From NCBI RefSeq assembly GCF_025359345.1, contig NZ_JANYGQ010000026.1, forward strand, positions 1 to 64,000: DNA of 64,000 nucleotides, read 5' to 3'. This stretch comes from Mucilaginibacter sp. Lineage in GTDB: Bacteria; Bacteroidota; Bacteroidia; Sphingobacteriales; Sphingobacteriaceae. The position numbers were made by a program, and so were the translations under genes. Each line of letters begins with the position of its first letter. Positions within the stretch are counted from its first letter, which is position 1. This document shows, piece by piece, positions 44,495-52,054 of the stretch. The notes beneath the pieces were generated by a model, which was not told the origin of the DNA, searched no databases, and worked only from the letters and a program-made list of their open reading frames with translations.

Positions 44495-45091
44495 ATGAAT
44501 GATAAAATACGGACGGTAATAATAGAGGATGATACTATTCTTAGGGAAGGGTACGCGTTATTGATCGACAAAACAAACGGCTTCGAGGTTGTAAACTCCT
44601 ATTATTCGTATGATGAGGCTGCTGTCAATATCTCAAAAGATATGCCGGATGTTATTTTGCTCGATGTACAATTGCCCGGAACCAACGGTATTGATGCCAT
44701 TCCCGAAATAAAGCGAAACCTGCCGGGTTGCCAGGTTGTAATTTTGAGCGTGTATGAGTTTGAGGATTTAATAATTAAAGCCTATGCTAACGGCGCCTCG
44801 GGCTATTTAACCAAAGATACACCGCTTACAAATATCATTGATACAGTAAACGACATAGTGAATGGTTATAAGCCGATAAACAGGAACCTTGCCAGGCTGA
44901 TTTCACGGCTCTTTAAAAGGAATAAGTACGAAGGTATTTCGCCGCTGGAATGCCGGATTTTGGAATTATTGACTAGCGGCAAGGGTAAAAATCAAATATC
45001 CAGGGAGCTGTTTATTGAGGCCGACATGGTTTCATGTTCGGTAAACGCGATTCATCAAAACTTTTTACTGAATATCCGCGCTGCCTCGTAA
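44495..45091 (+). CDS. Orphan NarL-type response regulator with degenerate DNA-binding end
   Basis: The product has 198 residues from the ATG at 44495; the frame also contains an upstream GTG at 44468, but the ATG gives the standard start MNDKIRTVIIEDD. The receiver domain is complete: E11-D12-D13, phospho-acceptor D57 (VILLDVQLPG) and KD at YLTKDT. The LuxR-type helix-turn-helix begins normally (ISPLECRILELLTSGKGKNQISRELFIE), but the recognition helix, TVKTHIKNIY in its neighbour, is replaced by MVSCSVNAIHQNF. It may not bind DNA in the usual way and could act as a phosphate sink or competitor for the sensor. It is a paralogue of the regulator at 45178-45804, convergent with it across an inverted repeat. 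Confidence 0.8.
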   Translation: MNDKIRTVIIEDDTILREGYALLIDKTNGFEVVNSYYSYDEAAVNISKDMPDVILLDVQLPGTNGIDAIPEIKRNLPGCQVVILSVYEFEDLIIKAYANGASGYLTKDTPLTNIIDTVNDIVNGYKPINRNLARLISRLFKRNKYEGISPLECRILELLTSGKGKNQISRELFIEADMVSCSVNAIHQNFLLNIRAAS

Positions 45092-45101
45092 GAAGAAGTC
45101 G

Positions 45102-45177
45102 TTAGTCTTGAGTCGAAAGTCTTAAGTCGGATTTTTCTTTTTTGACTTTGAACTTAGGACTTTCGACTTAAGACTAA
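45102..45177. repeat. Dispersed-type inverted repeat between convergent genes (copy A)
   Basis: The arms are 45102-45128 (begins TTAGTCTTGAGTCGAAAG) and 45150-45177 (ends CTTAAGACTAA), nearly perfect complements. The repeat ends directly at the TTA stop of the minus-strand regulator. A relative lies at 49589-49691. It probably acts as a terminator hairpin. Confidence 0.75.
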
Positions 45178-45804
45178 TTAAATAAGCCTGTTTTTTTTGA
45201 CGACTTTAAGCGCATCGCTGCGGGAGTTAACGTTAAGCTTTGAGTAGATATTTTTGATATGCGTTTTTACGGTTTCAAGTTCGATAAATAATTCATCGGC
45301 AATCTCGTTCCTTTTTTTGCCTTCGCTGATCATTTTTATGATTTCTGTTTCGCGTTTTGAAAGGGGCGAGTCGGTGTTTTTTTGAAACGATTTGATGACG
45401 ATAGATGCGATTTTTTTTGACATTGGTCCGCCGCCTGCACGGGCATCGTAAATTGCCTCAATAATTTTGGCCGACGAAACATCCTTGGTTAAATAGCCTG
45501 ATGCACCATTGGCAAGGGCCGCAAATATCTGCTCCTCAATTTCGTATACCGTAAGCATAATAACCATTGCCTTGGGTACCAGTTTTTTTATAAGCGGGAT
45601 AGCCTGCACACCATTAGTGCCCGGCAATTCTATATCCAGTAAAATAATGCCGGGATCATCGGTAACGAGTTTTTTTTCGGCGGCGTCGAAACTACTGTAA
45701 CAGCTAACAACCTGGAACCCGCATTCATCCTCAATCAGCTGTTTGTATGCGTGCTGCAATATCTGGTCGTCTTCAATAATTACTATCCGTATCGTTTTTT
45801 GCAT
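45178..45804 (-). CDS. NarL/FixJ-family response regulator of the adjacent sensor
   Basis: The product has 208 residues. The ATG at 45804 is preferred to the longer frame start at 45855, because it begins MQKTIRIVIIEDD and leaves a 10-nt gap to the sensor stop instead of an overlap. Receiver domain: D12, D13, D57 (IILLDIELPG) and YLTKDVS. The C-terminal LuxR-type helix-turn-helix is intact (LSKRETEIIKMISEGKKRNEIADELFIE, then TVKTHIKNIYSKL). It is in one operon with the sensor kinase. It is the best candidate in the window for binding the TACCCC-N5-GGGKKA palindromes, because NarL-type proteins recognise TACYYMT heptamers; this is inference. Confidence 0.88.
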   Translation of the reverse strand: MQKTIRIVIIEDDQILQHAYKQLIEDECGFQVVSCYSSFDAAEKKLVTDDPGIILLDIELPGTNGVQAIPLIKKLVPKAMVIMLTVYEIEEQIFAALANGASGYLTKDVSSAKIIEAIYDARAGGGPMSKKIASIVIKSFQKNTDSPLSKRETEIIKMISEGKKRNEIADELFIELETVKTHIKNIYSKLNVNSRSDALKVVKKNRLI

Positions 45805-45814
45805 AACTCTTGTA

Positions 45815-48742
45815 TTAAGGAATGGGTAATAATAAAACACTGGTTGCGCCGGCATTATTATTTGATATAAAAGTTAACGATGCGTTGAGTTTTTTTGCAC
45901 GGTTCCGCATGTTTTTAATGCCGTTACCTCCCGAACTATGTGCAGGGTCGAAACCGCGCCCGTTGTCGGTAACATCAAACTCAATGCAGCCATCACTCGT
46001 GATAAAAACTGCAAAAGTTACAATATTTGCTTTTGAATGCTTTAATATATTAGTAAACAGTTCTTTAAATATCAGTATAATGTTCCTGCTGTGCCCCAGC
46101 GGCAACGTAATTTGTTTTAAGCGGAGCTCATCTGCAGGGAGGTCGAAATTTAACTTAACATCTATATTCATAAATAGGTTTTCAGCAAAGCCCTTTATTA
46201 CATCCAACACTTCTGCCAAATTATCATTGTCAGGATTTAAGGCCCATAAAATATCTTTTGTGCCGGCATACATTTCAGATGCACTGAGTTGTATTTGCTC
46301 AACCAATTTGCTTTCAGATTCGCTATGCCGGGCAAAATTGCGGGCCAGCAGTTCTGCGAGCATGTTTATACGGGTTAGCTTATTGCCAAGGTCATCATGA
46401 AAATCTTCGGCAGTTTGCCTTCGTACAAGGTCCTGTTCATGATGTTTAAGCTGGTTTATATAGGTTAATTTTTTGCGATGGCTGTAGATTTTATAAAGAT
46501 AGATGCCAAACACCAGCGAAAGCAAAAAAAGCAGAATGATAAACTTAAACTCGGCGGTTTGGTATATGGTGGGTACGATAGTAAAGGTGTACAATACAGT
46601 ATCACTTATCATCCCGTCAACAATGGCTTTTACCTTAAATGTATAAGTGCCCGGCGGAAGCTGTGGATACTCGACGGCGTTATTTTGAACAGGCCAGCTG
46701 AAATCTTTATCCAATCCCTCAAGCTTATAACGGTAAAAAATATCGCGGTTGTCGCCAAATTCAATAGCCTGGAATTTTATGGCCAGCCTGCTTTCATCGG
46801 ATGGCAGCTCCAGCTTTTCGGGGATTTTGTAGCCGTTTTGATATATCGAATTAAACTTTATATCCGGGTTGTTAACCGAAACCTTCTGAATAGCCAGGTG
46901 AAGCGATAGCGGCGGCTGTTTTTTGACATTGTTGTCGAAAACTATAATGCCATGCGTTGTGCCTATCCAAACCTTATGATCGGTTAATAAAACAGCATTT
47001 TGATTGCACTCATAAACATCAGCAGGGGCAATTAACTTTTTGAAAATAGGAGTTTCGTTACCTTCAATCATATAACGGTTTATCGACCTCGAGGTGCCGA
47101 GCCATAATTGGTTCCCCACAACAAGCATCCCCGATATGGTGTTGGGGCCAGCCTGGTTTGTAATGTCGATATTTCGCAGCTTGTCTGTTCGTGTATCCAG
47201 GGCATATAAACCCTTGTCGGTGATGCCAATCAAAATAGTTGTTCGGTATTTCTGCATGCAATTAATACTGGAGCCCTGGAGCAATCTGCTTTCGCCTGCT
47301 ATTTTTTTATCCTTAACCAATACCAGCCCATCAAACGTGCCTACATACATCGAATCGGCACCCATCGTCAACAGGCTGTTGCATTGGTAATTGAGCCCGT
47401 AAATTGGGATAGTCTTATTGTTTTGAATATAAAAGCAGCCAAAATTAGTAGTAAACCAAATTGTGCCGTCCCTACTTTGGGTTATAAAAGTGCAGCTTAA
47501 GTTGTTTGATATTTTAACCGTTCCGTTTCTCGTTTTCTTCCACAAACCAAAGTCATCGGTACCAATCCAGAGGTCATCATTGGTGTCGACATATAAACAG
47601 TTTATGCGGGCATCTTTAAATTCCGGCGGCAGGTTTTTAATCTGGGTGATTTTACCGTCGCTACAACTTTGTAATCCGCCTCCGTAAGTAGCAATATAAA
47701 TTTCGCCGCGGCGGTTTTTAACCATGGCCATGGCCAGTTGGCTGGTGAGCCCCTGCGATTTATCATAAACCAGGTAATCGTCAAGCTGGTATTTATATAA
47801 ACCAGCGCCGTCGGTGCCAAACCAGATATGGTTTTCGTAGTCAACAAATATCGAAAATACCCTGGTGTTGGTAAACCCGTTAGTGTCGTCAAAGTGCTTT
47901 AAGGTGTGGTTTGATAATAAAAACGCCCCCTTATCGGTACCCAGCCATAAATCAAGGTTATGGTCAATGGCGAGGCATACTAAACGCGTATTAATTTTGC
48001 TGATAAGCGCATTATCCACCGTTGTTGTGACGCTGTCTTTAAGGAAAAACAGCTGATTTTGAGTAATCATGTAAACCTGGCCGGCATGGTGTGGCACTAC
48101 TGCAAATTGAATGATATAACCAACGTTTTTAAACGCATTCAGTGGCGCAAACGGTTCCCATTTGTTATAGCGTAATTTGTAAATACCTTTATTTTGGATG
48201 GCGGCATAAATGCTGCCACGTTCGTCTTTTTCAATATCGGTAATAACTTCGTTATCAACTGTTATTTGCTGTTCTACAAGTTTTTGATTAACTATTTTAA
48301 ATAGCTTTTGATCGCTTAGCGCCCAGATATTATCGTGCCGGTCGCACACAATCCGCCGTACAGGCCTCAACGTATTTTTACCGGTAAACGGGTAATTAAT
48401 TAATCCCTTTGATTCAAAACAGGTTAATCCCCCCGAATTACCGCACCACACCCGGCCGTTGTTATCGGTGGCTATGGCGAAATTAAAATAGTTTTTAATG
48501 CCGTTACCCACCGTAAACGAGGTAAACTGCTTCCCGTCGAAACAATTTATTCCGCCTAAATTCGACAACCAGATCTGGTTCAATTTGTCTTTGGTAATTG
48601 ATGTTACCTGCGACTGCAACAAGCCCTTATCGATATCATAGTGTTGAAAATTATATTTTTGGGCAAATAGGGCCGGGGCAAATAGCGTTAAGAGGATAAC
48701 GATAAACCAACGGATATAATATCTTGAGCTAACTGGGGCCAT
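45815..48742 (-). CDS. Propeller/Y_Y_Y sensor histidine kinase (HisKA_3 type)
   Basis: The product has 975 residues. The signal/anchor is at 10-28. A large periplasmic region of two-component-regulator propeller repeats follows, with units such as DNNGRVWCGNSGGL, DHNLDLWLGTDKGAFL and DTNDDLWIGTDDFGLW, then a Y_Y_Y-type domain (RYKLEGLDKDFSWPV ... PPGTYTFKVKA), and one membrane segment at about 735-755. The cytoplasmic part has the phospho-acceptor H782 in AEDFHDDLGNKLTR (HisKA_3) and a GHKL ATPase (NILKHS, DVTDNGRGFD, GNGIKNMRNRAKKL). It senses an unknown extracellular ligand and phosphorylates the regulator 10 nt downstream. The gene may be read from the operator-linked promoter at 48937-48983, with a 40-codon ORF in between. 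Confidence 0.9.
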   Translation of the reverse strand: MAPVSSRYYIRWFIVILLTLFAPALFAQKYNFQHYDIDKGLLQSQVTSITKDKLNQIWLSNLGGINCFDGKQFTSFTVGNGIKNYFNFAIATDNNGRVWCGNSGGLTCFESKGLINYPFTGKNTLRPVRRIVCDRHDNIWALSDQKLFKIVNQKLVEQQITVDNEVITDIEKDERGSIYAAIQNKGIYKLRYNKWEPFAPLNAFKNVGYIIQFAVVPHHAGQVYMITQNQLFFLKDSVTTTVDNALISKINTRLVCLAIDHNLDLWLGTDKGAFLLSNHTLKHFDDTNGFTNTRVFSIFVDYENHIWFGTDGAGLYKYQLDDYLVYDKSQGLTSQLAMAMVKNRRGEIYIATYGGGLQSCSDGKITQIKNLPPEFKDARINCLYVDTNDDLWIGTDDFGLWKKTRNGTVKISNNLSCTFITQSRDGTIWFTTNFGCFYIQNNKTIPIYGLNYQCNSLLTMGADSMYVGTFDGLVLVKDKKIAGESRLLQGSSINCMQKYRTTILIGITDKGLYALDTRTDKLRNIDITNQAGPNTISGMLVVGNQLWLGTSRSINRYMIEGNETPIFKKLIAPADVYECNQNAVLLTDHKVWIGTTHGIIVFDNNVKKQPPLSLHLAIQKVSVNNPDIKFNSIYQNGYKIPEKLELPSDESRLAIKFQAIEFGDNRDIFYRYKLEGLDKDFSWPVQNNAVEYPQLPPGTYTFKVKAIVDGMISDTVLYTFTIVPTIYQTAEFKFIILLFLLSLVFGIYLYKIYSHRKKLTYINQLKHHEQDLVRRQTAEDFHDDLGNKLTRINMLAELLARNFARHSESESKLVEQIQLSASEMYAGTKDILWALNPDNDNLAEVLDVIKGFAENLFMNIDVKLNFDLPADELRLKQITLPLGHSRNIILIFKELFTNILKHSKANIVTFAVFITSDGCIEFDVTDNGRGFDPAHSSGGNGIKNMRNRAKKLNASLTFISNNNAGATSVLLLPIP

Positions 48743-48781
48743 GTTTTACAATCGGAACATAAATATACGATAATAGGGAGT

Positions 48782-48904
48782 TTAATGGGCGACCATTAAA
48801 AGACCTTTGGCTACAGTTTTGCGAGTATTTATATGCGTGCGTAAACTGCTTGCTGTTAGTATAATAACAGGCAAGCTAATGGTTATTTGAAATATCTTTT
48901 TCAT
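48782..48904 (-). CDS. Candidate 40-codon leader/small membrane protein before the sensor gene
   Basis: The ORF runs from ATG (48904) to TAA (48782) and encodes MKKIFQITISLPVIILTASS followed by a basic tail of 20 residues. The N-terminus looks like a signal peptide or a single membrane helix. It starts 33 nt downstream of an exact -7 box (48944-48937) with a linked operator, and stops 39 nt before the sensor ATG, so it would be first in the sensor operon. No Shine-Dalgarno stands out, and an ORF of this size can occur by chance. Confidence 0.35.
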   Translation of the reverse strand: MKKIFQITISLPVIILTASSLRTHINTRKTVAKGLLMVAH

Positions 48905-48936
48905 TAAGTGGTTAATAGTTAATCAGCTACTGTTAT

Positions 48937-48983
48937 CAAAAGTACTTTTTAGAAATTGATGAAAAATACCCCCGGAAGGGGGA
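48937..48983 (-). promoter_or_regulatory. Operator plus -7 box for the sensor-kinase operon
   Basis: The palindrome 48967-48983 (TACCCC, CGGAA, GGGGGA) is centred at 48975. On the minus strand TACTTTTG, an exact TAnnTTTG, starts at 48944, 31 bp from the centre. TTTCCGGTT follows the palindrome on the plus strand, as it does beside the next site. Confidence 0.6.
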
Positions 48984-49030
48984 TTTCCGGTTCGCGTTAA
49001 AGTGTTAAAAATTGCCGTTGCGTTTACAAA

Positions 49031-49077
49031 TACCCCTGCCGGGGGGATGTTTCCGGTTTAGGATATCGATAAATTTG
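49031..49077 (+). promoter_or_regulatory. Operator plus -7 box for the cytochrome c gene
   Basis: The palindrome 49031-49047 (TACCCC, TGCCG, GGGGGA) is centred at 49039. TAAATTTG, an exact TAnnTTTG, starts at 49070, again 31 bp from the centre. The ATG follows 17 nt after the box, giving a very short leader. Such spacing fits an activator bound just upstream of the -33 region. Confidence 0.65.
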
Positions 49078-49094
49078 ATGAACAAACCCGCAAA

Positions 49095-49586
49095 ATGAAA
49101 AGAGACCTCACAATTGTTTTTTCCTTACTGCTTATGGTAATGTTTTTTAGCGCGTTCAACCTAAACAGCAGCGGAAAACAAAATGCTAAAAACGGCCCCG
49201 ATTCGATTTTAGCTGATCGTAGGCACTATGTTGATGAATTAAGACTGGCGATAAAAGGCAAGGAAAACATGCCGGCCGATTCTGTTTTTAAGAATATTAA
49301 ATTATTGAAAGGCGTACCTGCCGGCAAGCTTATAGCTATCATGAATTTCGGGTACTCAAACTCCCTTGGTGTAAGCTGCGGCCACTGCCACGATCCCGGG
49401 CATTGGGAATCGGAGGTTAAACCGCAAAAAGAAATTACAAGGCAAATGGCAGCAATGAATGCCGCCATCAACAATCAATTATTGAAAAACATAAGCGGGC
49501 TGCAAAGTGCTAATCCTATTGTTAATTGTACCACATGCCACCGTGGCTCGGTTAAACCGGCGTTGGATATGGGTACGCCGAAGTGA
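49095..49586 (+). CDS. Di-haem c-type cytochrome (reaction-centre cytochrome-like)
   Basis: The product has 163 residues. An N-terminal membrane segment or signal (about 5-22) is followed by two haem attachment sites: C95-GH-C98-H99 and C145-TT-C148-H149. The LKGVPAGKLIAIMNFGYSNSLGV stretch (in parts) before the first haem, with its Met as possible axial ligand, resembles the cytochrome c subunit of photosynthetic reaction centres, a family also found in non-photosynthetic Bacteroidota. It is probably a periplasmic electron carrier. It is divergent from the sensor operon and has its own TACCCC-type operator, which links it to the NarL-type system. Confidence 0.85.
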   Translation: MKRDLTIVFSLLLMVMFFSAFNLNSSGKQNAKNGPDSILADRRHYVDELRLAIKGKENMPADSVFKNIKLLKGVPAGKLIAIMNFGYSNSLGVSCGHCHDPGHWESEVKPQKEITRQMAAMNAAINNQLLKNISGLQSANPIVNCTTCHRGSVKPALDMGTPK

Positions 49587-49588
49587 CG

Positions 49589-49691
49589 TTAGTCTTGAGT
49601 CTTAAGTCGAGAGTCCTAAGTCGAAAGTCTTAAGCCCGGATTTGACCCAATACTTCGGACTTAGGACTTTCGGCTCCGGACTTCAGACTAA
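49589..49691. repeat. Dispersed-type inverted repeat between convergent genes (copy B)
   Basis: The left arm at 49589-49634 begins TTAGTCTTGAGTCTTAAGTC and the right arm at 49653-49691 ends CTTCAGACTAA. It shares its outer sequence with copy A (45102-45177) and, like it, stops exactly at the TTA stop codon of the minus-strand gene. Confidence 0.75.
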
Positions 49692-50975
49692 TTAAATCCC
49701 GTCACTCAACATTATTTCTTCCTGTTTAACAGCAAGTGCTTTGTTCATTGCTTTTCTTTCAACCATTTTGCTTACCCGGCTCAGCAGTAAAATACTGCAC
49801 ACCGAGGTAACCACTATCACATAACCTACAATATTGTAATTTTTAAGCGGGCTGAATTTGGTTTGCTGCACCACAATCATGCCGGCTGCCGCCGCCGCAA
49901 CGCCACCGGCAATCTGTTGCAACGATGCGTTGATGCTCATAAAGGCACCCCGGTCTTCCATGTCGGGCACTGCGCTGGTAAGGGCCTGCGATGGCACCAT
50001 TCTGCTTAGCACACCCATCATCAACAACACGTTAAGTATAACGACTAACCAAAATGGAGTCACAGCCAGGTTAGTATACACTATACACATTATCATTGTC
50101 CATATCGATGCCACGGCAAACAGTTTGAACTTGCTGATTTTATCGCTCAGCTTACCTACAATTGGCATAACAATAAGAGCGCTTGCACCCGATATCATAA
50201 ATAGCAATGGCAATTGCTGCTGGCTCACATGCAGGTTATTGATGGCAAAGGCGCTGCCGAAAGGCATCATCATAAAACCACCAATGGATAGCAGGGCCGT
50301 AGCGGCGAAACCTATGCGATAATCGCGTTTGGCAACGGCATGCCATAAATGCAGCAGTGCCGATTTATCGCGCTGCACCAAAAGGTGGGCGGTAACGGGT
50401 TTTAACTTGGCTATTATAACAACGGCAATTATGCCTGCCAGCCCGGCTGTTAAAAAGAAAGGCATTTCCCAACCGAAATGATTGGCAAGATATAAGCCAA
50501 TAGGTACGCCCAACACCTGGCTGGCGCCAAACCCCATTTGGATAAAACCCATTACCCGGCCGCGTTGTTGCAACGCAAATAAATCGGCAACAATAGCCAT
50601 TGATATGGAGCTGATAACGCCGCCAAACAAGCCGGTTATAATACGGCCCGCCAAAAGCAGGGAATAAGTGTGTGCCATGCCGCACAGTACGGTGCCTGCA
50701 GTAAAGCCAAGGTAAAAGAACAGCAAAAGTTTCTTCCTGTCGAATTTATCGGCAAACCCTGCGGTAAGCAGGCCTGATATACCAGCGCTAAAAGCATAAG
50801 CTGATACGGCAACGCCAAACGCGGCAGGCTTCAAGTTCATTGATTTCATCAGCATATCGCCAAGCGGCGACATAATCATAAAATCGAGTATTACGGTAAA
50901 TTGGGTAAAGGCTAAAATAAAAATCACCAGTTTTTGATAGCCGGTAAACGGTGTAATTTCTTGTTGTGTTTTCAT
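49692..50975 (-). CDS. MFS transporter (drug/sugar efflux type)
   Basis: The product has about 427 residues. The ATG at 50975 (MKTQQEITPFTGYQ) is preferred over the frame start at 50999, which would overlap the upstream gene; it leaves a 5-nt gap. Twelve membrane segments are apparent. The loop-2/3 motif GLLTAGFADKFDRKKLLLF matches the MFS motif A, and RIITGLFGGVISSISMAIVADLF is typical of helix 4 in efflux-type members. Likely a proton-driven exporter of small toxic compounds. It is downstream of a HMA-like gene and a TetR gene with matching operators, a standard efflux arrangement. It ends at the inverted repeat 49589-49691. Confidence 0.88.
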   Translation of the reverse strand: MKTQQEITPFTGYQKLVIFILAFTQFTVILDFMIMSPLGDMLMKSMNLKPAAFGVAVSAYAFSAGISGLLTAGFADKFDRKKLLLFFYLGFTAGTVLCGMAHTYSLLLAGRIITGLFGGVISSISMAIVADLFALQQRGRVMGFIQMGFGASQVLGVPIGLYLANHFGWEMPFFLTAGLAGIIAVVIIAKLKPVTAHLLVQRDKSALLHLWHAVAKRDYRIGFAATALLSIGGFMMMPFGSAFAINNLHVSQQQLPLLFMISGASALIVMPIVGKLSDKISKFKLFAVASIWTMIMCIVYTNLAVTPFWLVVILNVLLMMGVLSRMVPSQALTSAVPDMEDRGAFMSINASLQQIAGGVAAAAAGMIVVQQTKFSPLKNYNIVGYVIVVTSVCSILLLSRVSKMVERKAMNKALAVKQEEIMLSDGI

Positions 50976-50980
50976 TGTGT

Positions 50981-51205
50981 TTATACTAGTTCGCAGCAAT
51001 GATAGCCGCTTTGGTTTAGTAAATTTATTATTTGTGTGTTCTTAATTGTGTAAGTAATTATCCGTAAAACACAGTCGCAATCATCAAGGTCCAGGTTCCA
51101 TTCCTCAATCCCTGGCTGCTGCGACAGCAAACATTGCAGCACCTGTTTGTCTGCAATAGTTCTGCAATCGGTTTTAAGTAATAGTATATGATCAAAATTC
51201 TCCAT
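50981..51205 (-). CDS. Small HMA-like (ferredoxin-fold) protein
   Basis: The product has 74 residues from the ATG at 51205. The frame opens at a GTG at 51223, but that codon lies inside a TetR operator. KTDCRTIADKQVLQCLLSQ, then IEEWNLDLDDCDCVLRI and LLNQSGYHCCELV suggest the beta-alpha-beta-beta-alpha-beta pattern of heavy-metal-associated domains, but the usual CxxC loop is absent; Cys pairs occur elsewhere (DCDC, CC). It could bind a metal or be a partner of the exporter. It is 5 nt from the MFS gene and co-transcribed with it. Confidence 0.6.
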   Translation of the reverse strand: MENFDHILLLKTDCRTIADKQVLQCLLSQQPGIEEWNLDLDDCDCVLRIITYTIKNTQIINLLNQSGYHCCELV

Positions 51206-51208
51206 TAA

Positions 51209-51225
51209 TAAATAAACATTCACTT
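51209..51225 (-). promoter_or_regulatory. TetR operator upstream of the HMA-MFS operon
   Basis: On the minus strand this reads AAGTGAATGTTTATTTA. It matches the operator at the TetR gene (AAATGAATGTTCATTTA) at 15 of 17 positions, with both differences being transitions. It abuts the ATG of the HMA-like gene. Confidence 0.55.
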
Positions 51226-51264
51226 AGTTAAAAATAACTAAAATTTTCTTTCCCAGTTGTTTCT

Positions 51265-51300
51265 AATCTCTAATCAACCAATCTCTAATCAACCAATCTC
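51265..51300. repeat. Short tandem repeat at the end of the TetR gene
   Basis: The 15-bp unit AATCTCTAATCAACC occurs twice in full (51265-51279, 51280-51294) and then in part, reaching the TetR stop codon at 51300-51302. Confidence 0.7.
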
Positions 51301-51896
51301 TAGCCAACATTCTTCAACGCCTTCACCACCAGGTCGAACGTTTCCCATAAAATCTCGTCCGAAATTTTAAAGGGCACTCCGCCTACGCTTTGGCCCTCGT
51401 TGTGAAAACGGATTAAAGCATAGAGCGGCGCAAACGCAATCGACCAGTAAACCTCAAGCGGCATTTTGCGAATCTCGCCACGGGCAACCACGTTGTTCAT
51501 GAATTCAGTTACAGGTGCTTCAAAGTTTTCTTTAAATGATTTTAAAAATGACGCGTGATAACTCGAGCTGCGTATCTGTTCAAAAAACACCGTTATGTAC
51601 GGGTTATCCATCATGTACTTAAACCGGTTCTTCCATTGCATCCGCAAGCCGTCTTCAAATGATGCTTCAATGTCAAAATCTCCCAGTATGGTCTCAGCCA
51701 TTTTCACGCCTTCCTCTTCCGTTATTTTTATTATCAGGTCGTCGCGATCCTTATAATATATGTAAAGCGTTGCCACCGATATTTTGCACTCCTTTGCCAG
51801 CTTATTCATGCTGAAGCCTTCGAGCCCATGTTTTACTATACCCTCAATGGCTTTTTGCTTTACCAGTTGTTCTTTGTCAACGTCTCTTGCGCGCAT
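51300..51896 (-). CDS. TetR/AcrR family regulator
   Basis: The product has 198 residues. The N-terminal helix-turn-helix is clear (AIEGIVKHGLEGFSMNKLAKECKISVATLYIYYKDRDDLI in parts). The ligand domain is all helical, of the type seen in efflux regulators. An operator-like palindrome lies between the -33 and -7 elements of its own promoter, and a second copy lies before the HMA-MFS operon, so it probably represses both and is released by the exported compound. Start at 51896 gives MRARDVDKEQLVKQKA. Confidence 0.88.
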   Translation of the reverse strand: MRARDVDKEQLVKQKAIEGIVKHGLEGFSMNKLAKECKISVATLYIYYKDRDDLIIKITEEEGVKMAETILGDFDIEASFEDGLRMQWKNRFKYMMDNPYITVFFEQIRSSSYHASFLKSFKENFEAPVTEFMNNVVARGEIRKMPLEVYWSIAFAPLYALIRFHNEGQSVGGVPFKISDEILWETFDLVVKALKNVG

Positions 51897-51912
51897 ATAT
51901 TTAATTACGTTA

Positions 51913-51944
51913 CAAATATAAATGAATGTTCATTTAGTTATCAA
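51913..51944 (-). promoter_or_regulatory. TetR promoter with embedded operator
   Basis: On the minus strand: TTG at 51944-51942, 21 nt, then TATATTTG (51920-51913), an exact -7 box. The spacer is occupied by the palindrome AAATGAATGTTCATTT (51920-51935 on the plus strand), a textbook place for autorepression. Confidence 0.65.
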
Positions 51945-51960
51945 ATTTATTTTAAAATTT

Positions 51961-52053
51961 TGTAGAGACGCAATACTTTGCGTCTTTGAATTTGCATTCT
52001 GAGAAATGATTTTTGATTTGAATGCGGGAGACACAAAGTATTGTGTCTCTACA
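51961..52053. repeat. Inverted repeat TGTAGAGACGCAATAC-type
   Basis: The arms 51961-51985 and 52029-52053 are complementary at 23 of 25 positions. The inner 43 nt are AT-rich. The repeat ends next to the LytTR-gene stop at 52055 and may terminate its message. Confidence 0.75.
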
Positions 52054-52054
52054 G

